A stretch of 64,000 nucleotides of DNA from Streptomonospora sp. PA3. Its GTDB lineage: Bacteria > Actinomycetota > Actinomycetes > Streptosporangiales > Streptosporangiaceae. The notes beneath the pieces are model-generated. The model searched no databases and was not told where the DNA came from. It saw only the letters and a program-made list of their open reading frames with translations. Each line of letters opens with the position of its first letter. Within the stretch, counting starts at the first letter, position 1. The position numbers were made by a program, and so were the translations under genes. This document shows positions 52,902 to 60,811 of the stretch, piece by piece. The stretch lies in assembly GCF_009728995.1 (NCBI RefSeq), contig NZ_VTZW01000010.1, forward strand, positions 282,516 through 346,515, in the 5' to 3' direction.

Positions 52902-53525
52902 TCAGTAGCACTCGTGGTCGCCGGGCTTCACGCTCAGGTGCAGGCCGGTCAGGCGGAACGTACCGGCGTTGACCGACCACGCCGTCTGCTTCAGCCCGTC
53001 GATGGTGATGGTGTCGGCCTGCTGGCCGAAGACGCCGGCCTCTCCGGTCTCGCCGCTGGCGTTCTCGACGGTGCTGGCGTCGCGGCCGATCTCCATCTCG
53101 GTGAACTTGGCGTTGCCGGAGAGCTGCTGGACGTCGATGACCATGTTCTCGGCGGTGGCGGGCTGGTCGCCCTGGCCGGCCTTCACCAGCAGCGTCACCT
53201 TGCCGACCGCGGTGTCCATCAGCACGGACTGGCAGAGGTTGGTCAGTTCGACCTTGTCGATGACCGAGAGCGCGACGGGGTGCTTGGTGCCGTCGGCGGA
53301 GGTCGCGGTGTCGGGGAACTGGGCGAAGCCGGTGCCCTTGAGCTGGTCGGCCGAGACCTTGAAGCTTTCGCCTGAGACGGCGAAGGACGAGGCGAGGGCA
53401 CCCTGGGCGGTCATGCCCGCCAGGACGCCCGCGGCGCCCAGCGCCGGGATGAGGGCGAGCGCGAACCGCTTCCAGGCGGTGCCGCCGGACGCCCGCGGGG
53501 CCTCCGCTTGCGTCTCCGCTGCCAT
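52902..53525 (-). CDS. DUF6230 family exported protein
   Basis: A 207-residue protein with a signal or anchor helix (RFALALIPALGAAGVLAGMTA) and a beta-rich domain (FAVSGESFKVSADQLKGTGF, then KVTLLVKAGQGDQPATAENM, then FRLTGLHLSVKPGDHECY). It matches DUF6230, which in actinomycetes is repeatedly next to DUF6114. Some older annotations call relatives cholesterol esterase, but no catalytic motif is visible. The ATG at 53525 has a strong AAGGAGG site. The gene lies downstream of the MerR-type promoter at 53636-53668. Confidence 0.85.
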   Translation of the reverse strand: MAAETQAEAPRASGGTAWKRFALALIPALGAAGVLAGMTAQGALASSFAVSGESFKVSADQLKGTGFAQFPDTATSADGTKHPVALSVIDKVELTNLCQSVLMDTAVGKVTLLVKAGQGDQPATAENMVIDVQQLSGNAKFTEMEIGRDASTVENASGETGEAGVFGQQADTITIDGLKQTAWSVNAGTFRLTGLHLSVKPGDHECY

Positions 53526-53635
53526 AGGACTTCCTCCTTTACGGACACCGCTCGCGGGGTCCGTCACGGGGGCGAGGGATTGTGAGGTGTGCGCTTCGGT
53601 GTGTTAACCAGGACACCTTACCCGCTGGTAGGTGA

Positions 53636-53668
53636 GGAACATTACAATAGTTGATGTCACATTTCCAA
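53636..53668 (-). promoter_or_regulatory. MerR-type promoter/operator for DUF6230-DUF6114 (shared with the diiron oxygenase operon)
   Basis: On the minus strand -35 TTGGAA (53668-53663) and -10 TAATGT (53644-53639) are 18 bases apart. On the plus strand the site reads GGAACATTACAA, then 7 bases, then ATGTCACATTTCC. The same bases recur in inverse at 57567-57596: AACATTACAA and TGTCACA are identical and equally spaced. It lies between divergent DUF6230 and GMC genes. Confidence 0.72.
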
Positions 53669-53741
53669 TCGCCCGACTCAGAGGCGGATTCCGCCGCGAG
53701 GGCGGCCCTCAGCAGCACGGACGGCTCAGGAAGGCGAGGCC

Positions 53742-55604
53742 GTGGCAACGGACAATTCAAGCAGAACCTCCCCCGACGAGACGTCGGCGCCCCCCGGTGC
53801 AGACGGCTTCGACTATGACGTGGTCGTCATCGGCTCGGGTTTCGGCGGTGCAGTCAGCGCCCTTCGACTGACCGAAAAGGGCTACCGCGTCGGCGTCCTG
53901 GAAGCCGGCCGCCGCTTCACCCCGGAGACCCTCCCCGAGACCTCCTGGGACCTGCGCAACTTCATCTGGGCACCCGCACTGGGCATGTACGGCATCCAGC
54001 GCATCCACCTGCTGCGCGATGTCATGATCCTGGCGGGCGCCGGTGTGGGCGGCGGCTCGCTGAACTACGCCAACACCCTCTACACCCCGCTCGACGACTT
54101 CTACGACGACCCCCAGTGGCGCGACATCACCGACTGGCGCAGCGAACTGGCGCCCTACTACGACCAGGCGCGCCGCATGCTGGGCGTGCGCACCAACCCG
54201 ACCACGACCCCCGCCGACGCGCACCTGAAGAAGGTGGCCGAGGACATGGGCGTGGGCGAGACCTTCCACCTGGCGCCCGTGGGCGTCTACTTCGGCGACG
54301 GCCAGGACGGCGACGGCGAGCACCGCGCGGCCCCGGGCGAGGACGGCGGCGACCCCTATTTCGGCGGCGCGGGCCCGCGGCGGCGCGCCTGTCTGGAGTG
54401 CGGCTCGTGCATGACCGGCTGCCGCCACGGCGCCAAGAACACGCTCACCGAGAACTACCTCTACTTCGCCGAACGCGACGGCGCGGTCGTCCATCCGATG
54501 ACCACGGTCGAGCGGCTGCGCGAACTGCCCGCCGCCGGCGGGCGGCCCGCCGGCTACGCCGTGGACACGCTGGCCACCGGCGCGCCGCGCAAGCGCGAAC
54601 ACGCGCGCACGTTCACCGCCCGCCAGGTGGTGGTCGCCGCCGGCGCCTACGGCACGCAGGCGCTGCTGCACCGCATGCGCGACACCGGACTGCTGCCGCG
54701 GCTCTCGGAGCGGCTGGGGACGCTGACGCGGACCAACTCCGAGTCGCTGGCCGGGGCGATGAGCAAGAGCGTCGAGCCCGCCGAGGACTTCTCCCGGGGC
54801 GTGGCCATCACCTCCTCGATGCACCCCGACTCCCACACCCACGTGGAGCCGGTCCGCTACGGCAAGGGCTCCAACGCGATGGGGCTGCTGGCGACGATCC
54901 AGGTGCCCGGCGGCGGCCGGGTGCCGCGCTGGCTGCGCTTCCTCGGACTGGTCGCACGCCACCCCTACGTCTTCGCGCGCAGCCTGTCGGTGCGCCGCTT
55001 CTCCGAGCGCACGATCATCGGCCTGGTCATGCAGTCCCTGGACAACTCGCTGACCACCTACACCCGGCGCGGACTGCTGGGGCGGCGCGTGCTGACGTCG
55101 CGCCAGGGCCACGGCGAACCCAACCCCACCTGGATCCCCCAGGGCCAGGAGGTCATGACGCGCCTGGCCGAGGAGATCGACGGCCACGCGGGCGGCACGA
55201 TCGGCGAGGTGCTGGACATCCCGCTCACCGCCCACTTCCTGGGCGGCTGCCCGATCGGCTCCTCGCCGGAGACGGGCGTGATCGATCCCTACCACCGGCT
55301 CTACGGCCACCCCGGCGTGCACGTCGTCGACGGCGCGGCGGTCTCGGCGAACCTGGGCGTCAACCCGTCGCTGACGATCACGGCCCAGGCGGAGCGGGCG
55401 ATGTCGATGTGGCCCAACAAGGGCGAGGAGGACCCCCGCCCCGCGCCGGAGGAGCCCTACCGGCGCGTCGAGCCGGTGTTCCCCCGCCACCCGGCCGTCC
55501 CGGCGGGCGCGAGCGCCGAACTGCGCTTCACCGCCCCGCTGCCGCTGAGCGTGGTGGACTCCCGGGAGTCCGCGGCCGACCGCGCGGAGGCGGAGCAGCT
55601 GTGA
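53742..55604 (+). CDS. GMC oxidoreductase, cholesterol-oxidase-like
   Basis: A 620-residue flavoprotein. It has the FAD-binding motif DYDVVVIGSGFGGAVSALRL, the GMC loop LAGAGVGGGSLNYANTLY, and a C-terminal HFLGGCPIG.. to GVHVVDGAAVSANLGVNPSL region. Between them a four-cysteine motif, CLECGSCMTGC, followed by RHGAKNTLTENYL, resembles the cluster-like motif of mycobacterial ChoD-type enzymes. It has no signal peptide. Oxidation of an alcohol on a sterol, hopanoid or long-chain substrate is likely but not shown. The GTG start follows an AGGAAGG site. The alpha/beta hydrolase gene follows after 67 bases. Confidence 0.88.
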   Translation: MATDNSSRTSPDETSAPPGADGFDYDVVVIGSGFGGAVSALRLTEKGYRVGVLEAGRRFTPETLPETSWDLRNFIWAPALGMYGIQRIHLLRDVMILAGAGVGGGSLNYANTLYTPLDDFYDDPQWRDITDWRSELAPYYDQARRMLGVRTNPTTTPADAHLKKVAEDMGVGETFHLAPVGVYFGDGQDGDGEHRAAPGEDGGDPYFGGAGPRRRACLECGSCMTGCRHGAKNTLTENYLYFAERDGAVVHPMTTVERLRELPAAGGRPAGYAVDTLATGAPRKREHARTFTARQVVVAAGAYGTQALLHRMRDTGLLPRLSERLGTLTRTNSESLAGAMSKSVEPAEDFSRGVAITSSMHPDSHTHVEPVRYGKGSNAMGLLATIQVPGGGRVPRWLRFLGLVARHPYVFARSLSVRRFSERTIIGLVMQSLDNSLTTYTRRGLLGRRVLTSRQGHGEPNPTWIPQGQEVMTRLAEEIDGHAGGTIGEVLDIPLTAHFLGGCPIGSSPETGVIDPYHRLYGHPGVHVVDGAAVSANLGVNPSLTITAQAERAMSMWPNKGEEDPRPAPEEPYRRVEPVFPRHPAVPAGASAELRFTAPLPLSVVDSRESAADRAEAEQL

Positions 55605-55671
55605 CCGTCCGGGGCGGCCGCACGGCCCCCGCGCCCGCGGCCGCCCCGGACCACGCGCCGAGGAGGCACCC

Positions 55672-56610
55672 GTGATCCCCCTGAGCCACGCCGCCGACCG
55701 CGCCCGGATCGTGCGCACGCCCGACGGCGCCGAACTGCGGGTCCACGTCCGCGGCACCGATCGGGCGCCGGTGACGGCGGTACTGGCCCACGGCCAGGCG
55801 CTGGCCTCCGACGCCTGGCGCCTGCAGGCCACCCGCCTGGCCGCCGAGCCCCAAGGTGCCGTGCGCACCGTGCGCTGGGACCAGCGCGGCCACGGCGGCT
55901 CCACCCTGGGCACCCGCCCGCTCGGCGGCGCCGTGCTCGGCGACGACCTGATGCGGGTGCTGGAGGCCTGCGCGCCGGAGGGGCCGGTGGTGCTCGCGGG
56001 GCACGCCATGGGCGGTCGGGCGGTCCTCGCCCTGGCGGCGGCGCATCCCGGCTTCGTCGCCGAACGGGTCGCGGGCGTGCTGCTGGCGGCGACCGCCGCG
56101 GGCCGGCTGGAGGGCACCGACCCGGGCCGGCCTCTCGGCGCGCGGATGGCGGGCGGCGCCAAGCGCGCCGTGCTGCGGGCGCTGCTCACGGCACCCGCCG
56201 TCGCCGACCGCCTGCACGGCCTGGTGCCACCCCACTCGGGCGCCTACCGGGCCGCGGTGCGGCGGGCGGTGTTCGGCGCCGCGCCCGATCCCCTGCACGT
56301 GCGGGAGTGCGCCCAACTCATCCACAACACGCCGAGCGGGGTCGTCGCCGGGTGCTACGCGTCGCTGGCGGGGCAGGACCTCTCCGGCGGTCTGGGCGCG
56401 CTGGGCGGTGTCCCGGTGCGCGTGATCGCGGGCGGGCGCGACAGGCTGGTCGCCCTGCGCCACGCCCGGGAGCTGTGCCGCGCGCTGCCGCAGGCGCGGC
56501 TGCGGGTCCTGCCCGCCTGCGGGCACATGCTCCCGCTGGAGGCGCCCGATGCGGTCGGCGAGGAACTCGCCGAGCTGTGCCGGGCCGCACGGCGGGCGCA
56601 CCCGGAGTGA
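55672..56610 (+). CDS. alpha/beta hydrolase-fold protein lacking the nucleophile serine
   Basis: A 312-residue alpha/beta hydrolase. It has the oxyanion segment LAHGQALASDAW, WDQRGHGGS, an acid motif IAGGRDRLV and a catalytic-His motif ACGHMLPLEAPD. The nucleophile elbow, which should read GxSxG, reads GHAMG, with alanine encoded by GCC. The Asp and His of the triad are kept, so this looks like a recent or purposeful loss of the serine rather than general decay. It could act as a binding protein or have a different chemistry. The GTG start has a GAGGAGG site. It is in an operon with the GMC oxidoreductase. Confidence 0.85.
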   Translation: MIPLSHAADRARIVRTPDGAELRVHVRGTDRAPVTAVLAHGQALASDAWRLQATRLAAEPQGAVRTVRWDQRGHGGSTLGTRPLGGAVLGDDLMRVLEACAPEGPVVLAGHAMGGRAVLALAAAHPGFVAERVAGVLLAATAAGRLEGTDPGRPLGARMAGGAKRAVLRALLTAPAVADRLHGLVPPHSGAYRAAVRRAVFGAAPDPLHVRECAQLIHNTPSGVVAGCYASLAGQDLSGGLGALGGVPVRVIAGGRDRLVALRHARELCRALPQARLRVLPACGHMLPLEAPDAVGEELAELCRAARRAHPE

Positions 56611-56629
56611 GCCGGGCCCCCGGCCCGCC

Positions 56630-57445
56630 CTACCCTTCGACCGCGGAGGCGCCGACCGCTCCGCCGCCGGGGTGCGCACCCGGCGCGCCGCCGGAGGCGC
56701 CCTTGCGCTCGTTGATGTGCTCCAGCACCTCGGCGAAGTGCTCCCCCAGCACTTCCTGGAGGCTCTGGGACATTGCGTCGGCGAGCATGGCGTCCACGGC
56801 CGTCTGGGCCAGCGGCCGCAGCCGGCGCACCAGGGCGGCGGTCTCGGCGATCTCCTCGCCCTGCAGGATGCCCTGGGGAGCGTGCTCGGCGAGGATGTGG
56901 TCGGCCACCGCGCGCACCAGCTCGCCGGCGAGGGAGCCCACGCGCTCCTTGAGCCGCTCGGAGATGTCCAGCACGGTGCTCAGCTCCATGCCGGCGGCCA
57001 CCAGCTCGGCGCCGGCGTTGAGCAGCCGCGGGCTGGGCACGCGGAAGCGCAGCCCTTCGCGCTCCACCAGGCCCAGCCGCAGCGCCCGGGTGATGTTGGG
57101 CGCGTCGACCTGGCCGGGGAACAGCTCGCGCAGCTCGCCCATGGTGATGTAGCCGGCGATCTCGTCGGACCAGGGGTCGCCGATCGCCGACTCGAACCCC
57201 AGGATGTCGTTGAGGTCGCCGCCGCGCTCCCAGACGGTGATGAGCTCGCTGATGTTGGCGAAGGTGTAGCCGCGCTTGAGCAGCTGGCCGATCAGCCGCA
57301 GCCGCGCCAGGTGGGCTTCGGTGTAGATGCCCACCCGGCCCTCGCGGCGGGGCGGGGAGAGCAGCCCCCGGTCCTGGTAGACGCGGACGTTTCGCACCGT
57401 GGTACCCGCGAGCCGCGCCAACTCGTCGATGCGGTATTCGGCCAT
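56630..57445 (-). CDS. MerR family transcriptional regulator
   Basis: A 271-residue regulator. The N-terminal winged helix is clear (YRIDELARLAGTTVRNVRVY, QDRGLLSPPRREGRVGIY), followed by a helix-rich effector domain of about 200 residues. That domain has no cysteine-based metal site. A Gly/Ala-rich tail closes the protein. It is divergent from the diiron oxygenase operon and convergent with the alpha/beta hydrolase. MerR proteins activate promoters with unusual -35/-10 spacing by twisting them; a matching operator lies at 57565-57596 and another upstream of DUF6230. The inducer is unknown. Confidence 0.92.
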   Translation of the reverse strand: MAEYRIDELARLAGTTVRNVRVYQDRGLLSPPRREGRVGIYTEAHLARLRLIGQLLKRGYTFANISELITVWERGGDLNDILGFESAIGDPWSDEIAGYITMGELRELFPGQVDAPNITRALRLGLVEREGLRFRVPSPRLLNAGAELVAAGMELSTVLDISERLKERVGSLAGELVRAVADHILAEHAPQGILQGEEIAETAALVRRLRPLAQTAVDAMLADAMSQSLQEVLGEHFAEVLEHINERKGASGGAPGAHPGGGAVGASAVEG

Positions 57446-57564
57446 GCCCCAAGCCTAGGGCTTCTGGCGGAGGCCGGTCGGCTCGCTGCCGGGCGGCCGC
57501 GGGCGCGGGTCGCCGGCGGTCCGCGGGCGGGCGGCGGCGCTCCCCTCCGCCTTCCGACTACCGG

Positions 57565-57596
57565 TTGAATTGTGACAATGGTCGTTGTAATGTTTC
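57565..57596 (+). promoter_or_regulatory. MerR-type promoter/operator of the diiron oxygenase operon
   Basis: A -35 TTGAAT (57565-57570) and a -10 TAATGT (57588-57593) are 17 bases apart. The spacer holds the palindrome ATTGTGACAAT (57569-57579). The whole site matches the inverse of 53636-53666 at 22 of 30 positions. It lies 121 bases ahead of the oxygenase start and about 120 bases ahead of merR on the other strand. Confidence 0.75.
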
Positions 57597-57716
57597 GGCA
57601 TCCACGGTGTGGACGAGATCACATCCGCCCCTCAGGGCGCGGTCCGGCGGCTCACCTCCGGGTTTCCCGCCGGCATCCGCCGGGCCGCCGCCGGATGAGG
57701 ACAAGGAGGACCGGGC

Positions 57717-58673
57717 ATGACCGTCGAGCCGCAGACCCGCACGACCGACCGCGAGGACATCGCCAGGCGCCTGCTGCGCTCCTCGGCCAAGGCGTCCTTC
57801 GACCCCCTCGTCGAGATCGACTGGGACGCCCCCGTCGACCGGGACCGCTACGCGATCCGGCCCGAGCGCCTGTCCCTCTACGGCACCGAGCTGTGGGAGA
57901 CGCTCACCGAGGAGCAGCGCAAGGAGCTCAGCCGCCAGGAGATCGCCAGCGTGGCCAGCATCGGGATCTGGTTCGAGACGATCCTGATGCAGATGCTGGT
58001 GCGCCACGCCTACGACCGCGATCCCACCACCAACCACGTCCAGTACGCCTACACCGAGATCGGCGACGAGTGCCGCCACTCGGTGATGTTCGCCAAGCTC
58101 ATCGAGAAGCTCGACGCCCCCTTCTACCGGCTCGACCCGGTCACGCACTTCCTCGGCAAGGTCTTCAAGACCATCTCCAACGGACCGCTGACCTTCAGCG
58201 GCGCCCTGTTCGTCGAGGAGATCCTGGACCAGCTCCAGCGGGAGATCATGGCCGACGACGAGCTGGAGCCGCTCACGCGCGCGGTCTCGCGCATCCATGT
58301 CGTGGAGGAGGCCCGGCACATGCGCTACGCCCGCGAGGAGTTCGCGCGCGACTGGCAGCGGCGCGGGCCGCTCATCCAGCACTACAGCCGGTTCGTGCTG
58401 GGCCTGGTCGTGTACTACTCCGCGACCCGCCTGATCAGCCCCAAGGTCTACGAGCGCGTCGGCCTGGACCCGCGCGCCGCCCGCAAGGCCGCCCGCCGCA
58501 ACCCGCACTGGATCGACACCAAGACCTGGGCGGCCCGCAAGGTCGTGGCGACCCTCGACCGCGCGGGCGCCATCTCCGGCCCCGGCAGGTACTTCTGGCG
58601 CAAGGCCGGACTGCTGGGCCGCCGCGGCGCACCCGCCCCCTCGACGGCCGGCCCGGAGGCTCAACGCGCCTGA
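57717..58673 (+). CDS. AurF-like diiron oxygenase
   Basis: A 318-residue ferritin-like diiron protein of the AurF/p-aminobenzoate N-oxygenase class. The iron-binding motifs are present in order: SIGIWFETILMQML, EIGDECRHSVMF, SGALFVEEILDQLQ and VVEEARHMRYAREE. AurF oxidises aryl amines, but related proteins of this class are widespread and uncharacterised, so the substrate is open. The ATG at 57717 has an AAGGAGG site. It is the first gene of the operon that also contains a flavin monooxygenase and a DUF4873 gene, under MerR control. Confidence 0.86.
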   Translation: MTVEPQTRTTDREDIARRLLRSSAKASFDPLVEIDWDAPVDRDRYAIRPERLSLYGTELWETLTEEQRKELSRQEIASVASIGIWFETILMQMLVRHAYDRDPTTNHVQYAYTEIGDECRHSVMFAKLIEKLDAPFYRLDPVTHFLGKVFKTISNGPLTFSGALFVEEILDQLQREIMADDELEPLTRAVSRIHVVEEARHMRYAREEFARDWQRRGPLIQHYSRFVLGLVVYYSATRLISPKVYERVGLDPRAARKAARRNPHWIDTKTWAARKVVATLDRAGAISGPGRYFWRKAGLLGRRGAPAPSTAGPEAQRA

Positions 58674-58774
58674 GCAACCGGGCCGGCTCCCCGCCGGCCC
58701 TCCCGCGGGTCCGCGCACGGCGCGGGCCCGCGGGACACGCCACCAGCCCGACCGGCCGGAAAGGATCGGCTGAC

Positions 58775-60349
58775 GTGACCCACGACCAGGCCCCCACCGA
58801 GGACCGGGAGACCGCGCCCGCCCACTACCGCGTCGCCGTCATCGGCACCGGGTTCGCCGGGATCGGCATGGCGGTCCGGCTCAAGCAGGCCGGGCTCGAC
58901 GACATCGTGCTGCTGGAGCGCGCCGAGGACGTCGGCGGCACCTGGCGCGACAACACCTACCCCGGCGCCGCCTGCGACGTCCCCTCCCACCTGTACTCCT
59001 TCTCCTTCGCCCCCAACCCCGACTGGAGCCGCAGCTTCTCGCCGCAGCCCGAGATCTGGGACTACCTGCGCCGGGTCGCCAAGGACTACGACGTGGTGCG
59101 CCACGTCCGCTTCGGCCACGAGGTCACCGAGGCGCGCTGGGAGCCGGAGGGCAACCGCTGGCGGGTGCGCACCACCGGCGGCACGGTCACCGCGCAGTTC
59201 CTCGTGAGCGCCTGCGGGCCGCTGGCCGACCCCTCCTACCCCGACATCCCCGGACTCGACTCCTTCGAGGGCGCCGTCTTCCATTCGGCCGACTGGGACC
59301 ACGGCCACGACCTCGCCGGCCGGCGGGTCGGCGTGGTGGGCACGGGCGCCTCGGCCATCCAGTTCATCCCCGAGATCCAGCCCGCGGTGAGCGAGCTGCG
59401 GGTGTTCCAGCGCACTCCGCCCTGGGTGATCCCCCGGCACGACCGCGACATCACCGCCCTGGAACGGCGGCTGTTCAACGCCGTGCCCGCGGCCCAGCGC
59501 CTGGCGCGCACCTGCATCTACTGGGGGCGGGAGAACTACGTCATCGGGTTCGCCAAGAACCCGCGGCTGCTCAAGCTCGTGGAGAAGCTCGCGCTGGCCA
59601 ACCTGCGGCACGGGGTCAAGGACCCCGAGCTGCGCCGCAAGCTGGTGCCCGACTACACCATCGGCTGCAAGCGCATCCTGCTGTCCAACGACTACTATCC
59701 GGCGCTGGACGCCCCCAACACCGACGTGGTCACCGACCCCATCGCCGAGATCCGGGCCGACGCGGTGATCACCCGCGACGGCACCCGCCACGAGGTGGAC
59801 ACGCTGATCTTCGGCACCGGCTTCCACGTCACCGACAGCCCCATCGCCCAGCGCATCCGCAACGCCGAGGGCGTGCTGCTGGCCGACCGCTGGGACCGGG
59901 GGCGGCGCATGCAGGCGCTGCGGGGCACCACCGTCGCCGGCTACCCCAACCTGTTCGTGCTCGCCGGCCCCAACACCGGGCTGGGCCACACCTCGCAGCT
60001 GTTCATGCTGGAGGCGCAGATCGCCTACACCATGGCCGCGCTGCGCTACGCCCACGACCACGGCGCCGACCGGCTGGAGCCGCGCGCCGAGGCGGAGGAG
60101 GCCTACACCCGGTGGGTGCAGGACAAGATGCTCGGCACCGTGTGGGTCTCGGGGGGCTGCGACAGCTGGTATCTCAACGACCAGGGCCGCAACACCACCC
60201 TGTGGCCCGGCTTCACCTGGGACTACAAGCTGCGCACCAGCCGGTTCGACGCCCGCAACTACCGCCTGCGCACCGCGCCCGGCGCCGGGCGCCCGCGGCG
60301 GCGGGCACGGACGCGGCCCGCCGCGGCAGCGGGAAGGAGGTCGCCGTGA
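58775..60349 (+). CDS. flavin-containing monooxygenase (Baeyer-Villiger type)
   Basis: A 524-residue FAD/NADPH enzyme. It has the FAD motif VIGTGFAGIGMAVRL, GGTWRDNTYPGAACDVPSH, and the BVMO fingerprint F-x-G-x3-H-x3-W-D (FEGAVFHSADWD). The NADPH motif GVVGTGASAIQFIP and a DTLIFGTGFHVTDSP motif follow. It is the common type-I BVMO layout, which inserts oxygen next to a carbonyl, including on steroids and long-chain ketones. The GTG at 58775 has an AAGGA site. The stop overlaps the DUF4873 start as GTGA. Confidence 0.92.
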   Translation: MTHDQAPTEDRETAPAHYRVAVIGTGFAGIGMAVRLKQAGLDDIVLLERAEDVGGTWRDNTYPGAACDVPSHLYSFSFAPNPDWSRSFSPQPEIWDYLRRVAKDYDVVRHVRFGHEVTEARWEPEGNRWRVRTTGGTVTAQFLVSACGPLADPSYPDIPGLDSFEGAVFHSADWDHGHDLAGRRVGVVGTGASAIQFIPEIQPAVSELRVFQRTPPWVIPRHDRDITALERRLFNAVPAAQRLARTCIYWGRENYVIGFAKNPRLLKLVEKLALANLRHGVKDPELRRKLVPDYTIGCKRILLSNDYYPALDAPNTDVVTDPIAEIRADAVITRDGTRHEVDTLIFGTGFHVTDSPIAQRIRNAEGVLLADRWDRGRRMQALRGTTVAGYPNLFVLAGPNTGLGHTSQLFMLEAQIAYTMAALRYAHDHGADRLEPRAEAEEAYTRWVQDKMLGTVWVSGGCDSWYLNDQGRNTTLWPGFTWDYKLRTSRFDARNYRLRTAPGAGRPRRRARTRPAAAAGRRSP

Positions 60350-60678
60350 GCGGTATGGGCGACGACGAGGAGGAGTACCACGGGCCGGCGACCCTGGTCG
60401 CCGGCGGCGTCGAGGCCGCGGTCGAGGCGCACCTCGCCGGGCACTTCGACCCGCTGGTGGGCGCCTACACCTGGAGGGGCCGCGTCTCCGGCGACCCGGC
60501 CGCCGACGCGGCGTTCACGGCCGGCGACACCGCGGTCGTGCTGCGCACCCCCGACGGCCACGAGGCCGAGGGAAGGCTCGCCGAGGCCAACGTCTGGGGC
60601 GGCTACCGGATCGTGGGCACCGGCACTCCCCCGTTCGCGGTGCCGCGGGTCGCGCCGGACGACGACGAACCGGTCTGA
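60346..60678 (+). CDS. DUF4873 domain protein
   Basis: A 110-residue protein that matches DUF4873 (YHGPATLVAGGVEAAVEAHL, then HFDPLVGAYTWRGRVSG, then YRIVGTGTPPFAVP). The family is often fused to or encoded beside flavin monooxygenases, which suggests a substrate-binding or subunit role. Here it is translationally coupled to the monooxygenase, with a strong AAGGAGG site inside the upstream gene. Function not established. Confidence 0.87.
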   Translation: MSGMGDDEEEYHGPATLVAGGVEAAVEAHLAGHFDPLVGAYTWRGRVSGDPAADAAFTAGDTAVVLRTPDGHEAEGRLAEANVWGGYRIVGTGTPPFAVPRVAPDDDEPV

Positions 60679-60811
60679 CCGGGCCCGGCGGGACCCGAAT
60701 CGTCCGGGAGCGGATCGACAAGAGGGGACCGTCCGCTCACCGGAGCGCGCCGATGCGCCCTGCGCTCGCTGCGGCGGGCGCGGGGCGCGCGGTGCCGCGC
60801 GCCGGCGGCCG

